Shown here: positions 42,246-50,331 of the stretch, in pieces
How the letters are laid out: every line of letters starts with the position of its first letter
Numbering within the stretch: the stretch's first letter is position 1
DNA from: Parvibaculum sp046297875
Lineage (GTDB): Bacteria > Pseudomonadota > Alphaproteobacteria > Parvibaculales > Parvibaculaceae
Direction of reading: 5' to 3'
Assembly: GCF_046297875.1 (NCBI RefSeq)
Contig: NZ_JBKBHD010000001.1
Location: forward strand, 2,542,001-2,606,000
Length of the DNA stretch: 64,000 nucleotides
Notes under the pieces: generated by a model
Told to the model about the DNA's origin: nothing
Seen by the model: only the letters and a program-made list of their open reading frames with translations
Databases searched by the model: none
Translations under genes and position numbers: made by a program

Positions 42246-43401
42246 CTGCCGCTCCTGCTACCTGATGCGCGCCACGCGCCTTGTCGTTGCGAACCGCGGT
42301 CGCGCCCGTATGCATTGGCAGCAACACGCGAAAGATCGTTTTCCGGGGCAGGCTTTCGCATTCGACGATGCCGCCATGATCGCCGATGATCTTGGCGACC
42401 AGCGCAAGACCGAGGCCGGTGCCGGAGGTTTTTGTCGTCACGAAAGGATCGAACAGATGCTCCATAAGGTCAGGGGCCACACCGGGGCCGTCATCGATCA
42501 CACAGATTTCGAGCGGGAGGCTGACACGGTCGCGGCTGCCGGGCATGGAGAGGCGGACGCCCGGCCTGTAGGCCGTCGTAAGCACGATTTCGCCTTCCGA
42601 TGCCGACCCGATCGCTTCTGCGGCATTCTTCACGAGATTGAGAAAGACCTGAATAAGCTGGTCCTTGTCGCCCAGCACAGGCGGCAGCGATGGGTCGTAT
42701 TCCTCGACAATGCGTATGTTCTTCGCAAAGCCCGTGGTGGCGAGCTGCTTCACATGGCCGAGCACGAGGTGGATGTTCACCGGCTCGCGCGGCACGGGGC
42801 GCTCATCGGAGAATACCTCCATCCGATCGACGAGCTTGCAGATGCGGTCCGTCTCGTCGCAGATGAGCCGTGTCAGCGTCTTGTCTTCGGGTGACCCCGA
42901 AAGCTCGAGGAGTTGCGCCGCGCCGCGAATGCCGGAAAGCGGATTCTTGATTTCATGCGCGAGAATCGCGGCCATGCCAGTGACGGAGCGGGCCGCGCCG
43001 CGATGCGTCAATTGCCGGTCCATCTTCTGTGCCATGGTGCGCACCTGCAAAAGCAGCAGCACGTGACCGGGATATTCGTTGAGTGGCGTTACCTGAATAT
43101 CGACTTGCCGGTCGCCGATGCGCGGTGTGCCGATTTCCACACCATATTCGTTGACCGATACACCGCGCTCGAAAACCTGATCGATCAATGCGAGAACCGG
43201 GCTGCCGAAGGCGACAATGTCGTTCAGCGGATGACCGAGCAGCATGGTCGAACTTGCGGCAAAAAATTCCTGGGCGCTGTCATTCACATACTCGATGCGC
43301 TTGTCCCGGTCGATCAGGAGAACGGGATGCGGCATCGATTTCAGAATGACATTTGCCTCGGGCGGACCGCCCGGACCAAATGCACGAACGGCCTGCGACA
43401 T
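42238..43401 (-). CDS. ntrB: Nitrogen-regulation sensor histidine kinase NtrB
   Basis: A 387-residue cytosolic kinase/phosphatase. It begins with a PAS domain (P-H-P-V-L-L-I-D-R-D-K-R-I-E-Y-V-N), then HisKA with A-H-E-I-K-N-P-L-S-G-I-R-G, and the ATPase with L-N-L-V-K-N-A-A-E, D-D-G-P-G-V and G-T-G-L-G-L-A-L-V. It controls NtrC and is normally governed by PII. It starts at 43401, one base overlapping the dusB stop, and is the second gene of a dusB-ntrB-ntrC unit. Confidence 0.94.
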   Translation of the reverse strand: MSQAVRAFGPGGPPEANVILKSMPHPVLLIDRDKRIEYVNDSAQEFFAASSTMLLGHPLNDIVAFGSPVLALIDQVFERGVSVNEYGVEIGTPRIGDRQVDIQVTPLNEYPGHVLLLLQVRTMAQKMDRQLTHRGAARSVTGMAAILAHEIKNPLSGIRGAAQLLELSGSPEDKTLTRLICDETDRICKLVDRMEVFSDERPVPREPVNIHLVLGHVKQLATTGFAKNIRIVEEYDPSLPPVLGDKDQLIQVFLNLVKNAAEAIGSASEGEIVLTTAYRPGVRLSMPGSRDRVSLPLEICVIDDGPGVAPDLMEHLFDPFVTTKTSGTGLGLALVAKIIGDHGGIVECESLPRKTIFRVLLPMHTGATAVRNDKARGAHQVAGAADA

Positions 43402-44468
43402 CAGGCTGCCTCCATGTTTTCGGCTTTGTTTTGGGGTGCAGTTCTCGCTGCAAATTCATAGAAGGCAGCAAGACGCCGGAGGACGGCATCGGGCTCGTCC
43501 ATACGCACGATTTCGCGCTTCGCTTCCATTGCCTCGTCCGGGAATGCGCGCGATGCGTCTTCGAGATACCAGACGAGATGTTTGCGTGCGACGCGAAGGC
43601 CCAGGCGTTCGCCATAGTGATCGATCATGTCACGATAATGCGCGAAGGCGATTTTGCCCTGTTCTTGCCATGACGGCGATGCAAGCTTCTCACCGGTTGC
43701 AAGATAGTGCGCGACCTGCGCGAGGAACCAGGGGCGCCCCTGCGCACCACGGCCGATCATCACGGCGTCGGCGCCCGATGCGTCGAGGATGGCGCGTGCA
43801 TCTTCCTCGCTTGTCACATCGCCGTTGGCGACGACGGGGATCGAGACCACCTTCTTCACTTCGGAAATGAAATTCCAGTCCGCCCTGCCCTTGTAGAACT
43901 GGCAACGGGTGCGGCCATGAACCGTCACCATCTTCACGCCCGCCGCTTCCGCGCGGGCTGCAAGTTCGGGCGCGTTGCGCCTTGTCTCGTCCCAGCCGGT
44001 CCGCATTTTCAGCGTCACCGGAACGTCGACTGCGCCGACGGTCGCCTCGATCAATCCCAGCGCATGATCGAGGTCGCGCATAAGCGCGGAGCCCGAAAGA
44101 CCGGACGTCACCTGCTTGGCCGGACAGCCCATATTGATGTCGATGATGTCGGCACCCGCTGCCGCTGCCACCCTCGCCCCCTCGGCCATCCAGTGAGCCT
44201 CCCGGCCTGCAAGCTGGATCGAAAGCGGCGCAAATTCGCCCGCCCCGGCAGCCCGGCGCACGACATCGGGCCGGGCACGGACCAGTTCGTCGCTCGCCAC
44301 CATTTCCGAAACGACGAGACCGGCACCGAGCCTGTGAGCCACACGGCGAAAGGGCAGATCCGTCACACCAGCCATAGGGGCCAGCAGGACCGGGTTTGCG
44401 AGGGAATGGTTGCCAATGGTAATGGTCAAACTTTGGGCACCGCAAGAAACTGCACAAATTTTATCCAA
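43401..44468 (-). CDS. dusB: tRNA-dihydrouridine synthase B
   Basis: A 355-residue FMN enzyme that reduces U17 in tRNA. It shows A-N-P-V-L-L-A-P-M-A-G-V-T-D-L-P-F-R, M-G-C-P-A-K with the catalytic Cys, V-H-G-R-T-R, N-G-D-V and M-I-G-R-G-A-Q-G-R-P-W. A TTG at 44468 with AGGCAGG upstream is the start; a TTG at about 44430 (L-T-I-T-I-G) is an alternative that removes 13 residues. It heads the nitrogen-regulation operon, the usual dusB-ntrBC order. Confidence 0.92.
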   Translation of the reverse strand: MDKICAVSCGAQSLTITIGNHSLANPVLLAPMAGVTDLPFRRVAHRLGAGLVVSEMVASDELVRARPDVVRRAAGAGEFAPLSIQLAGREAHWMAEGARVAAAAGADIIDINMGCPAKQVTSGLSGSALMRDLDHALGLIEATVGAVDVPVTLKMRTGWDETRRNAPELAARAEAAGVKMVTVHGRTRCQFYKGRADWNFISEVKKVVSIPVVANGDVTSEEDARAILDASGADAVMIGRGAQGRPWFLAQVAHYLATGEKLASPSWQEQGKIAFAHYRDMIDHYGERLGLRVARKHLVWYLEDASRAFPDEAMEAKREIVRMDEPDAVLRRLAAFYEFAARTAPQNKAENMEAA

Positions 44469-44541
44469 TTTAGCGCCTGCCTAAAGTTTCAGCAAGGCAA
44501 ATTACTTGCGCGGATACATGCGGGGTGCGAAACGAGCAGAT

Positions 44542-45693
44542 ATGAAAGTCGCCGCTCTGATCGTGGCGGCCGGCCGCGGCAGCCGCGCGGGGCCGGGCGC
44601 GCCCAAGCAATACCGCCCTCTGGCCGGTGAGCCGGTGCTGAGGCGGACCCTGACGGTATTTGCGGGGCATCCTGACATCTCTGTGATTCAGACCGTCATC
44701 CACCCGGAAGATGCCGAAGCCTATGAAGCGGCGGCAAGGGGCTTGACCCAGCTTCGCCCGGCCATCCCGGGCGGACAGACGCGGCAGGCTTCCGTGCTTG
44801 CCGGGCTCGAGGCACTGGCAGGCGCAGAGGCGCCCGACCTCGTACTTATTCATGACGGGGCGCGGCCCTTCGTTTCGCACCGCCTGATAACCGACTGCAT
44901 TGTGGCCCTCGCCTCGCATGACGGCGCGCTGGCCGCTCTACCGCTCACCGACACCATAAGACGGGGTACAGCGGGACTTGCCGGAGAGACCTTGCCGCGG
45001 GACGGGCTCTGGCGCGCGCAGACGCCCCAAGGCTTCCGTTTCAGATCTATTCTTGAGGCGCATCGCGCGGCCGGGGGGCAAGACTTCACGGATGATGCAG
45101 CTGTCGCGGCAATGGCGGGGATCGACGTCGCGCTGGTCGAGGGCGATGAGGACAATTTCAAGATCACGAGTGCGGCGGATATCGAGCGGGCGGAACGGAT
45201 GCTGATGCGTGGAGGCGAAACGAGAACTGGCGTGGGTTACGACGTGCATCGCTTCGGGCCGGGCGACCATGTCTGGCTATGCGGCGTGAAGGTGCTCCAT
45301 GTGGCGGGGCTCGAAGGGCACTCGGACGCCGATGTGGGGCTTCATGCGCTCACCGACGCCATTCTCGGCGCAATCGGTGCCGGCGACATCGGCAAACATT
45401 TCCCACCGAGCGACCCACAATGGAAGGGCGCTTCCTCGGACCGCTTTCTGGCGCATGCAGCAAGGCTCGCGCATGATTCAGGCGGCGAAATTTCAAACGT
45501 GGATGTGACGCTCATCTGCGAAGCGCCGAAAATCTCTCCACATACGGACGCCATGCGTGCGCGCATCGCGGATATTGTCGGCATCGGCGTGTCGCGCGTC
45601 AGCGTCAAGGCAACGACGACCGAGGGGCTCGGCTTTACCGGGCGGCGCGAAGGCATCGCGGCGCAAGCCGTGGCGACACTGAGGTTCGGGTAA
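44542..45693 (+). CDS. ispDF: Bifunctional 2-C-methyl-D-erythritol 4-phosphate cytidylyltransferase / 2,4-cyclodiphosphate synthase
   Basis: A 383-residue IspD-IspF fusion for two non-adjacent steps of the MEP isoprenoid pathway. The N half (to about residue 225) has A-L-I-V-A-A-G-R-G-S-R and H-D-G-A-R-P-F-V, the IspD signatures. The C half begins about residue 227 with T-G-V-G-Y-D-V-H-R-F and contains G-H-S-D-A-D-V-G-L-H-A, S-D-P-Q-W and T-T-E-G-L-G-F-T-G-R, the IspF signatures. The fusion is common in alphaproteobacteria. The start at 44542 matches the IspD N terminus; an earlier ATG is at 44506. It is divergent from dusB. Confidence 0.95.
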   Translation: MKVAALIVAAGRGSRAGPGAPKQYRPLAGEPVLRRTLTVFAGHPDISVIQTVIHPEDAEAYEAAARGLTQLRPAIPGGQTRQASVLAGLEALAGAEAPDLVLIHDGARPFVSHRLITDCIVALASHDGALAALPLTDTIRRGTAGLAGETLPRDGLWRAQTPQGFRFRSILEAHRAAGGQDFTDDAAVAAMAGIDVALVEGDEDNFKITSAADIERAERMLMRGGETRTGVGYDVHRFGPGDHVWLCGVKVLHVAGLEGHSDADVGLHALTDAILGAIGAGDIGKHFPPSDPQWKGASSDRFLAHAARLAHDSGGEISNVDVTLICEAPKISPHTDAMRARIADIVGIGVSRVSVKATTTEGLGFTGRREGIAAQAVATLRFG

Positions 45694-45696
45694 GCC

Positions 45697-46197
45697 ATGA
45701 TCGGACTGACGCCCCTTCCCGCTCCGCTTCGCTTTCGTGATCCAACCGTGATTGCCGCAACATGGTTTGGCGCCGGGCTTCTTCGGCCTGCGCCTGGCAC
45801 ATGGGGCACGCTTGCCGCGCTACCCTTCGCATTTGTGCTGCAAATGAGCGGCGGCGTATCGCTCCTCGCGTTGTCCACAATCCTTGTCTTCACCGTCGGC
45901 CTTTGGGCTTCGGGGGCTTATTGCCGGGCCGTGGGACGAGACGACGCATCTGAAGTCGTGATCGACGAAGTCGCCGCGATGTGGCTGGTGCTAGTCGCAA
46001 TACCGGCCACCGCTTTCGACTGGCTGCTGGCATTTCTTCTGTTCCGGTTGTTCGATATTCTGAAACCTTGGCCCATCGGCTTAATCGAGCGGCGCGTCAA
46101 GGGTGCGCTTGGCGTGATGATCGACGACATTTTCGCCGCCATATTCGCCATCATTTCATGGTTTCTTCTCCACGCTCTCTGGACGATTCTTACATGA
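45697..46197 (+). CDS. pgpA: Phosphatidylglycerophosphatase A
   Basis: A 166-residue inner-membrane enzyme that removes phosphate from phosphatidylglycerol phosphate. It has T-W-F-G-A-G-L-L-R-P-A-P-G-T-W-G-T-L-A-A-L-P near its start, then E-V-V-I-D-E-V-A-A-M-W, F-L-L-F-R-L-F-D-I-L-K-P-W-P-I, and V-K-G-A-L-G-V-M-I-D-D-I-F-A. The ATG is 3 bases after the ispDF stop, and the stop overlaps the next start (ATGA), so all three genes are coupled. Confidence 0.93.
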   Translation: MIGLTPLPAPLRFRDPTVIAATWFGAGLLRPAPGTWGTLAALPFAFVLQMSGGVSLLALSTILVFTVGLWASGAYCRAVGRDDASEVVIDEVAAMWLVLVAIPATAFDWLLAFLLFRLFDILKPWPIGLIERRVKGALGVMIDDIFAAIFAIISWFLLHALWTILT

Positions 46198-46688
46198 GCA
46201 TGTTTCCGCGCCGCCTGGTTCATCTCGCAGAACTCACGCTTGCCGATGCGCGGGAAGCAAAGTTCAAGATCGTCACGGCCGAGAGCTGCACCGGCGGTCT
46301 TATTGCCGGTCTGCTGACCGAAATTGCAGGCTCTTCCGATGTGGTGGAGCGCGGTTTCGTCGTCTACTCCAATGAGGCGAAGCGTGACATGCTCGGCGTT
46401 CCGGGCGACATGATTGCGGACTTCGGCGCCGTATCGGAGCCGGTCGCACGAGCGATGGCGGAAGGCGCATTGAAAAATTCACGGGCGCATATTGCCGTGT
46501 CCGTCACGGGCATTGCCGGTCCGGGCGGCGGCACACCGATGAAGCCCGTCGGCCTCGTTCATTTCGGGGCTGCGCGCGCCGGCCGCAGCATCATTCACGA
46601 AATGCAGCTCTTCGGCGATATCGGGCGCGAGGAAATCCGTTTGAAAGCCGTGGAGACGGCGCTCAATCTTGTGCGACGGATGATTTAG
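46194..46688 (+). CDS. pncC: CinA C-terminal-domain protein (nicotinamide-nucleotide amidase type)
   Basis: A 164-residue stand-alone CinA C-domain, as in PncC. It has T-A-E-S-C-T-G-G-L-I-A-G-L-L-T (about residues 25-39), G-F-V-V-Y-S-N-E-A-K, and S-V-T-G-I-A-G-P-G-G-G-T. PncC deamidates nicotinamide mononucleotide in pyridine-nucleotide recycling. The start (46194) is the ATGA overlap with pgpA. The last 26 bases overlap the convergent ratA. Confidence 0.88.
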   Translation: MSMFPRRLVHLAELTLADAREAKFKIVTAESCTGGLIAGLLTEIAGSSDVVERGFVVYSNEAKRDMLGVPGDMIADFGAVSEPVARAMAEGALKNSRAHIAVSVTGIAGPGGGTPMKPVGLVHFGAARAGRSIIHEMQLFGDIGREEIRLKAVETALNLVRRMI

Positions 46689-47169
46689 CCACGGCCAGGC
46701 TTTCGCCACTTGCCGGGCTCTTGCCTCCGTGAAGCGCATCGGCCCTGTCTATAAAGGCCTGCATCATCTTTGCGAAGGCGCGGGAAAACACCGCACCGAT
46801 CATCTTTTGCAGCGTCGCGCTGCGAAACTCGAAATCGATGAAGAAATGGATGCGCGTGCCACCCAGTGGCAGCGCCTCGAAATACCATTTGTTGTGCAGA
46901 TATTTGAACGGTCCCTGCACATAGGCGACATCGATCTTGCACACCGGCCTCTCAAGAGTGACCCGGCTGGTGAATTGTTCGCGGAACACCTTGTAGGAGA
47001 CGATGAGGTCCGCAAGCAGCACCTCGTTGTCGCCCTCGCGTTCGCGCCGGCGGATACGCGCGCCGCTGCACCAGGGTAAAAACTCGGGATAGCGGTCGAT
47101 GCCGGCCACAAGCTCGAACATATCGTCGGCCGCGTAGGGTACATCGCGGATCTGCTCATGCGCCGGCAT
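46663..47169 (-). CDS. RatA/COQ10-family START-domain protein
   Basis: A 168-residue polyketide-cyclase / START-fold protein. The family opening R-D-V-P-Y-A-A-D-D-M-F-E-L-V-A, I-D-R-Y-P-E-F-L-P-W-C and F-E-F-R-S are visible. Members bind coenzyme Q or other lipids (COQ10) and some act on ribosomes (RatA). The gene lies 6 bases downstream of lipA, the standard alphaproteobacterial order, which favours a housekeeping lipid-binding role over a toxin. The tail beyond residue 150 (S-P-A-S-G-E-S) is lineage-specific. Confidence 0.85.
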   Translation of the reverse strand: MPAHEQIRDVPYAADDMFELVAGIDRYPEFLPWCSGARIRRREREGDNEVLLADLIVSYKVFREQFTSRVTLERPVCKIDVAYVQGPFKYLHNKWYFEALPLGGTRIHFFIDFEFRSATLQKMIGAVFSRAFAKMMQAFIDRADALHGGKSPASGESLAVAKSSVAQD

Positions 47170-47175
47170 GGACCA

Positions 47176-48141
47176 TCACCCCCGCGCGAGCGCCGCTTTG
47201 CGCGCTTCGCGCAGCCGTTCAAAATCCTCGTCCGCATGATAAGAGGAGCGCGTCAGCGGACTCGACGAAACGAGCAGGAAGCCCTTGGTGCGCGCGACCG
47301 TTTCATAGGACTTGAATTCGTCCGGCGTCACGAAGCGGTCAATCGCCGCGTGTTTCCGCGTCGGCTGGAGATATTGCCCGATAGTCAAGAAGTCGATGGT
47401 GGCGGAGCGCATGTCGTCCATCACCTGCAACACTTCCTCGCGCGCTTCGCCAAGGCCGACCATGATGCCGGACTTGGTAAAGATCGTCGGATCGAGCTCC
47501 TTTACCCTCTGGAGCAGGCGCAGCGAGTGGAAATAGCGCGCACCGGGACGAATGTTCAGATAGAGCCGCGGTACGGTTTCAAGATTGTGATTGAATACGT
47601 CGGGCCGTGCCGCCACGACCTTTTCCAGTGCACCGTCTTTTCGTAGAAAATCTGGCGTAAGGATTTCGATCGTCGTGCCGGGAGAGCGGCGGCGGATCGC
47701 CTCGATCACCTCGACGAAATGCTGCGCGCCACCATCGGCGAGGTCGTCGCGGTCCACAGAGGTAATCACGACATGACGAAGGCCGAGTTTCGCAACGGCA
47801 TTCGCTGCCTTCTCCGGCTCATCCGCATCAAGCGGCGCGGGAAGCCCCGTTTTCACATTGCAGAAGGAACAGGCGCGGGTGCAGGTGTCACCCATGATCA
47901 TCATGGTGGCGTGCTTTTTCGTCCAGCACTCCCCGATGTTCGGGCAACCCGCTTCCTCGCAGACGGTGACGAGACCATTCTCGCGAACGATCTGTTTCGT
48001 CTCTGCATAGACAGGCGAGCCCGGCGCCTTGACGCGTATCCATTCGGGCTTGCGCAGAATGGGCGTGTCGGGCCGCTTCGCCTTCTCGGGATGCCGGGGC
48101 TTTGCCGCGCCCGGCTTCAGCGTATCTACGATCGTAACCAT
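47176..48141 (-). CDS. lipA: Lipoyl synthase
   Basis: A 321-residue radical SAM enzyme that inserts two sulfurs into octanoyl-protein. Its auxiliary cluster is C-E-E-A-G-C-P-N-I-G-E-C and its SAM cluster is C-T-R-A-C-S-F-C (C-x3-C-x2-C), followed by V-I-T-S-V-D-R-D-D-L and the R-S-S-Y end, R-S-S-Y-H-A. It supplies the lipoyl group for PdhB and PdhC upstream. The ATG at 48141 has no strong site. It is followed by ratA. Confidence 0.95.
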   Translation of the reverse strand: MVTIVDTLKPGAAKPRHPEKAKRPDTPILRKPEWIRVKAPGSPVYAETKQIVRENGLVTVCEEAGCPNIGECWTKKHATMMIMGDTCTRACSFCNVKTGLPAPLDADEPEKAANAVAKLGLRHVVITSVDRDDLADGGAQHFVEVIEAIRRRSPGTTIEILTPDFLRKDGALEKVVAARPDVFNHNLETVPRLYLNIRPGARYFHSLRLLQRVKELDPTIFTKSGIMVGLGEAREEVLQVMDDMRSATIDFLTIGQYLQPTRKHAAIDRFVTPDEFKSYETVARTKGFLLVSSSPLTRSSYHADEDFERLREARKAALARG

Positions 48142-48212
48142 GAATTCGGATATGCCATTGCCGTCAGGACATGGATAGTACGTCGGCCCGATTCAAGCAA
48201 ATCCGGCAGTTT

Positions 48213-48716
48213 TCAGGCCTTGTGGCCCGCCAGATCGTAAAGACCGCCGATAACCTGCATAGCGCCCGCCGCCGTTCGCACCGGCAGGTAGATCGCCTCG
48301 TAGTGCACATGCTCGAGATCGACGCCGATAAAACGCCCCCGCAGGCAGGCGGGTTTTTTCGTCTCGATGATACGGTTATGAAAGGCGATCTGCTCCGCCG
48401 CCATTTCGGGCGCGTAGCTTTCGGTGAATAATTCACCCGTGAATTTTCGGCCGAGCCGGCGTTCATTTTCGCTGCCGACAAGGCGGTAGCGCATATTCGC
48501 GCCGCCATCGACCGGCTCTACCACGAACATGCCGCCCATCGCCATGGGCATGTCGAGTGGATTGAAATCCGATCGCAGCATGAGACCATCTTCCTGCAGG
48601 CGGGCTCGCCAATAGGCAAACAACGCACGGCAGTGCGGATGTGCAGGTTCATCGACCTCGACTACCGCATAGTCGATCCCGCTTCCGGCAGCAGGCGCTT
48701 GTTTTTCTATCGCCAT
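48213..48716 (-). CDS. PAS-domain protein (PAS_5 type)
   Basis: A 167-residue soluble protein with a single PAS-like domain and no output domain. Features are S-D-F-N-P-L-D-M-P, N-M-R-Y-R-L-V-G-S, G-R-K-F-T-G-E and Y-E-A-I-Y-L-P-V-R, typical of the PAS_5 group common in alphaproteobacteria. GGAGGAG lies 7 bases before the ATG at 48716. It may bind a small ligand and signal through partners. Located between lipA and the sulfatase gene. Confidence 0.8.
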   Translation of the reverse strand: MAIEKQAPAAGSGIDYAVVEVDEPAHPHCRALFAYWRARLQEDGLMLRSDFNPLDMPMAMGGMFVVEPVDGGANMRYRLVGSENERRLGRKFTGELFTESYAPEMAAEQIAFHNRIIETKKPACLRGRFIGVDLEHVHYEAIYLPVRTAAGAMQVIGGLYDLAGHKA

Positions 48717-48773
48717 GGGCCACTCCTCCAGTATCGAGCCTAGTCCCCGGCAGTTAAACATTCCCTATTTCAG

Positions 48774-50303
48774 CTAAAGACCAAGTCGCTGGAACTGGCT
48801 GGCGGGCGCATCCAGCTCGGCAAGGGCCTCCCGCAAACGCGCCGCAATTCCGGTTTCGTGGCTGGAACCCGCCAAATTCTGCGTTTCCTCCGGGTCGCTT
48901 TCCAGATCGTAAAGATGATGCCCAGTGAATTTGGTCAGCGCCCAGTAAGGCACCATATCGCCCTTCTGCCATTGCTGGTGGATCACGGGGATACGGCTGC
49001 CGGGCATATGGTCGAGAAAGGCACGCTCGTCCGGCAGCGGAAGTTCCTGCTCCCGCGTCAGAAAATGCGTCGGCATGGTGGACCAGCGGTTCGACATCAT
49101 GCTGAGCGGCGCATTGTCGCCCGCCGGGCCCCGCGCATATTTGTATCGCCCGTCGATATAGTGCACCTCCCTGCCCCAGACGCCGGTAAGCAGCCAGTCG
49201 CGCACCGAACCCGCCTCGCCACGCAACAGCGGCAGCAGCGATTTGCCGTGTGTAGGTTGGCGCACTTCGACGCCGAACAAATCTGCAAGGGTTGCGAAAA
49301 GGTCGACGCTCGTCGTAAGCGCATCGCAGGTGCCGGGCGCGATGCCGGGATGGGCGATCATAAGCGGGATGTGGCCGAGCGGCTCATAGACCGGCACACC
49401 GGGCTTTCCCCAGATGTCCTTCTCACCGAGATAGTGGCCATGATCGGTACAGAGAATGACGAGCGTATCGTCCCACAGATCATGGGCATCGAGTTCATCG
49501 AGAATGCGGCCGAACCATTTGTCGATCATGGTCAGCTTGCCGCCATAGGAAGCGCGAATCTGCCGTGCCTGACGCGCATCGATCACGCCTTTTTCTAATC
49601 CACCCTGCACATACGGTGGCCAGATGAGATGCGGGCCTTTCCAGTCCGGGTCGTACATGGAGGCATAGGGCTCGGGCGTGTCGAAAGGCTCATGAGGGTC
49701 GAACTCATCGACAAAGAGCATGAAGCGGTCATGGTGCTCCGCATTCTCGGCAAGCCAGCGCGCGGCAGCGCCCATGGTGCGCGGACCCGGAAAATCCTCC
49801 TCGCCGCGGAAATAGCCGCGCGAGTCGTCATAGGGCATATGCTTGCGCATGAAGTTCGGCGCGCCGGCCCAGCTTGGGTCTGCCCGCGTTTTCCACGGGT
49901 CGCCTTCGTGTCCGCGCTGATAATCCCAGGCCGTGAAGTCGACATGATAGTTCTCGCCACCCGTCTCGAAAAGATGCGGGTGATCGGAAATAAGCTGCGT
50001 CACCACGCCCTTCTTGCGCAGCTCATAGGTGATTGCATCTTCCCAGATTTCGACGGAGCCCCAGGGCCGCCAGAGAAAATCGAGCGCGCCACATAGAATG
50101 TCGTGCCGGGCCGGCATACAGGGAAGCGACCCTGTGTAGTGCCGCGTGAAGCGCGTGGCGCGAGCGGCGAAGCTGTCGAGATTGGGCGTGGTGAATTCGC
50201 GCCCGCCATACGCGCCCAGCATATGCCGGTTAAGACTGTCCAGCAGAATGACGACGGCATTCTTCGGCGCGCGCAGCGCGGCCAGCTTGTCCTCGGCGGC
50301 CAA
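48774..50303 (-). CDS. Sulfatase family hydrolase
   Basis: A 509-residue alkaline-phosphatase-superfamily sulfatase. The N-terminal N-A-V-V-I-L-L-D-S-L-N-R starts the metal site, and C62-M-P-A-R is the C-x-P-x-R formylglycine motif. The later T-D-H-G-H-Y-L-G-E-K is the second metal motif. No signal peptide is seen, so it appears cytosolic. A TTG start at 50303 has GGGGAGGAACC upstream. The substrate could be a sulfate ester, phosphonate or phosphate ester. It sits between lpd and lipA, an unusual place in this operon region. Confidence 0.88.
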   Translation of the reverse strand: MAAEDKLAALRAPKNAVVILLDSLNRHMLGAYGGREFTTPNLDSFAARATRFTRHYTGSLPCMPARHDILCGALDFLWRPWGSVEIWEDAITYELRKKGVVTQLISDHPHLFETGGENYHVDFTAWDYQRGHEGDPWKTRADPSWAGAPNFMRKHMPYDDSRGYFRGEEDFPGPRTMGAAARWLAENAEHHDRFMLFVDEFDPHEPFDTPEPYASMYDPDWKGPHLIWPPYVQGGLEKGVIDARQARQIRASYGGKLTMIDKWFGRILDELDAHDLWDDTLVILCTDHGHYLGEKDIWGKPGVPVYEPLGHIPLMIAHPGIAPGTCDALTTSVDLFATLADLFGVEVRQPTHGKSLLPLLRGEAGSVRDWLLTGVWGREVHYIDGRYKYARGPAGDNAPLSMMSNRWSTMPTHFLTREQELPLPDERAFLDHMPGSRIPVIHQQWQKGDMVPYWALTKFTGHHLYDLESDPEETQNLAGSSHETGIAARLREALAELDAPASQFQRLGL

Positions 50304-50331
50304 TGGTTCCTCCCCTTACGATCCCTCGGGA

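Noticed and set aside
46663..47169. RatA-like gene as part of a toxin-antitoxin system
   Set aside because: No antitoxin gene is adjacent and the lipA-ratA order is a housekeeping arrangement with a lipid-binding START domain.
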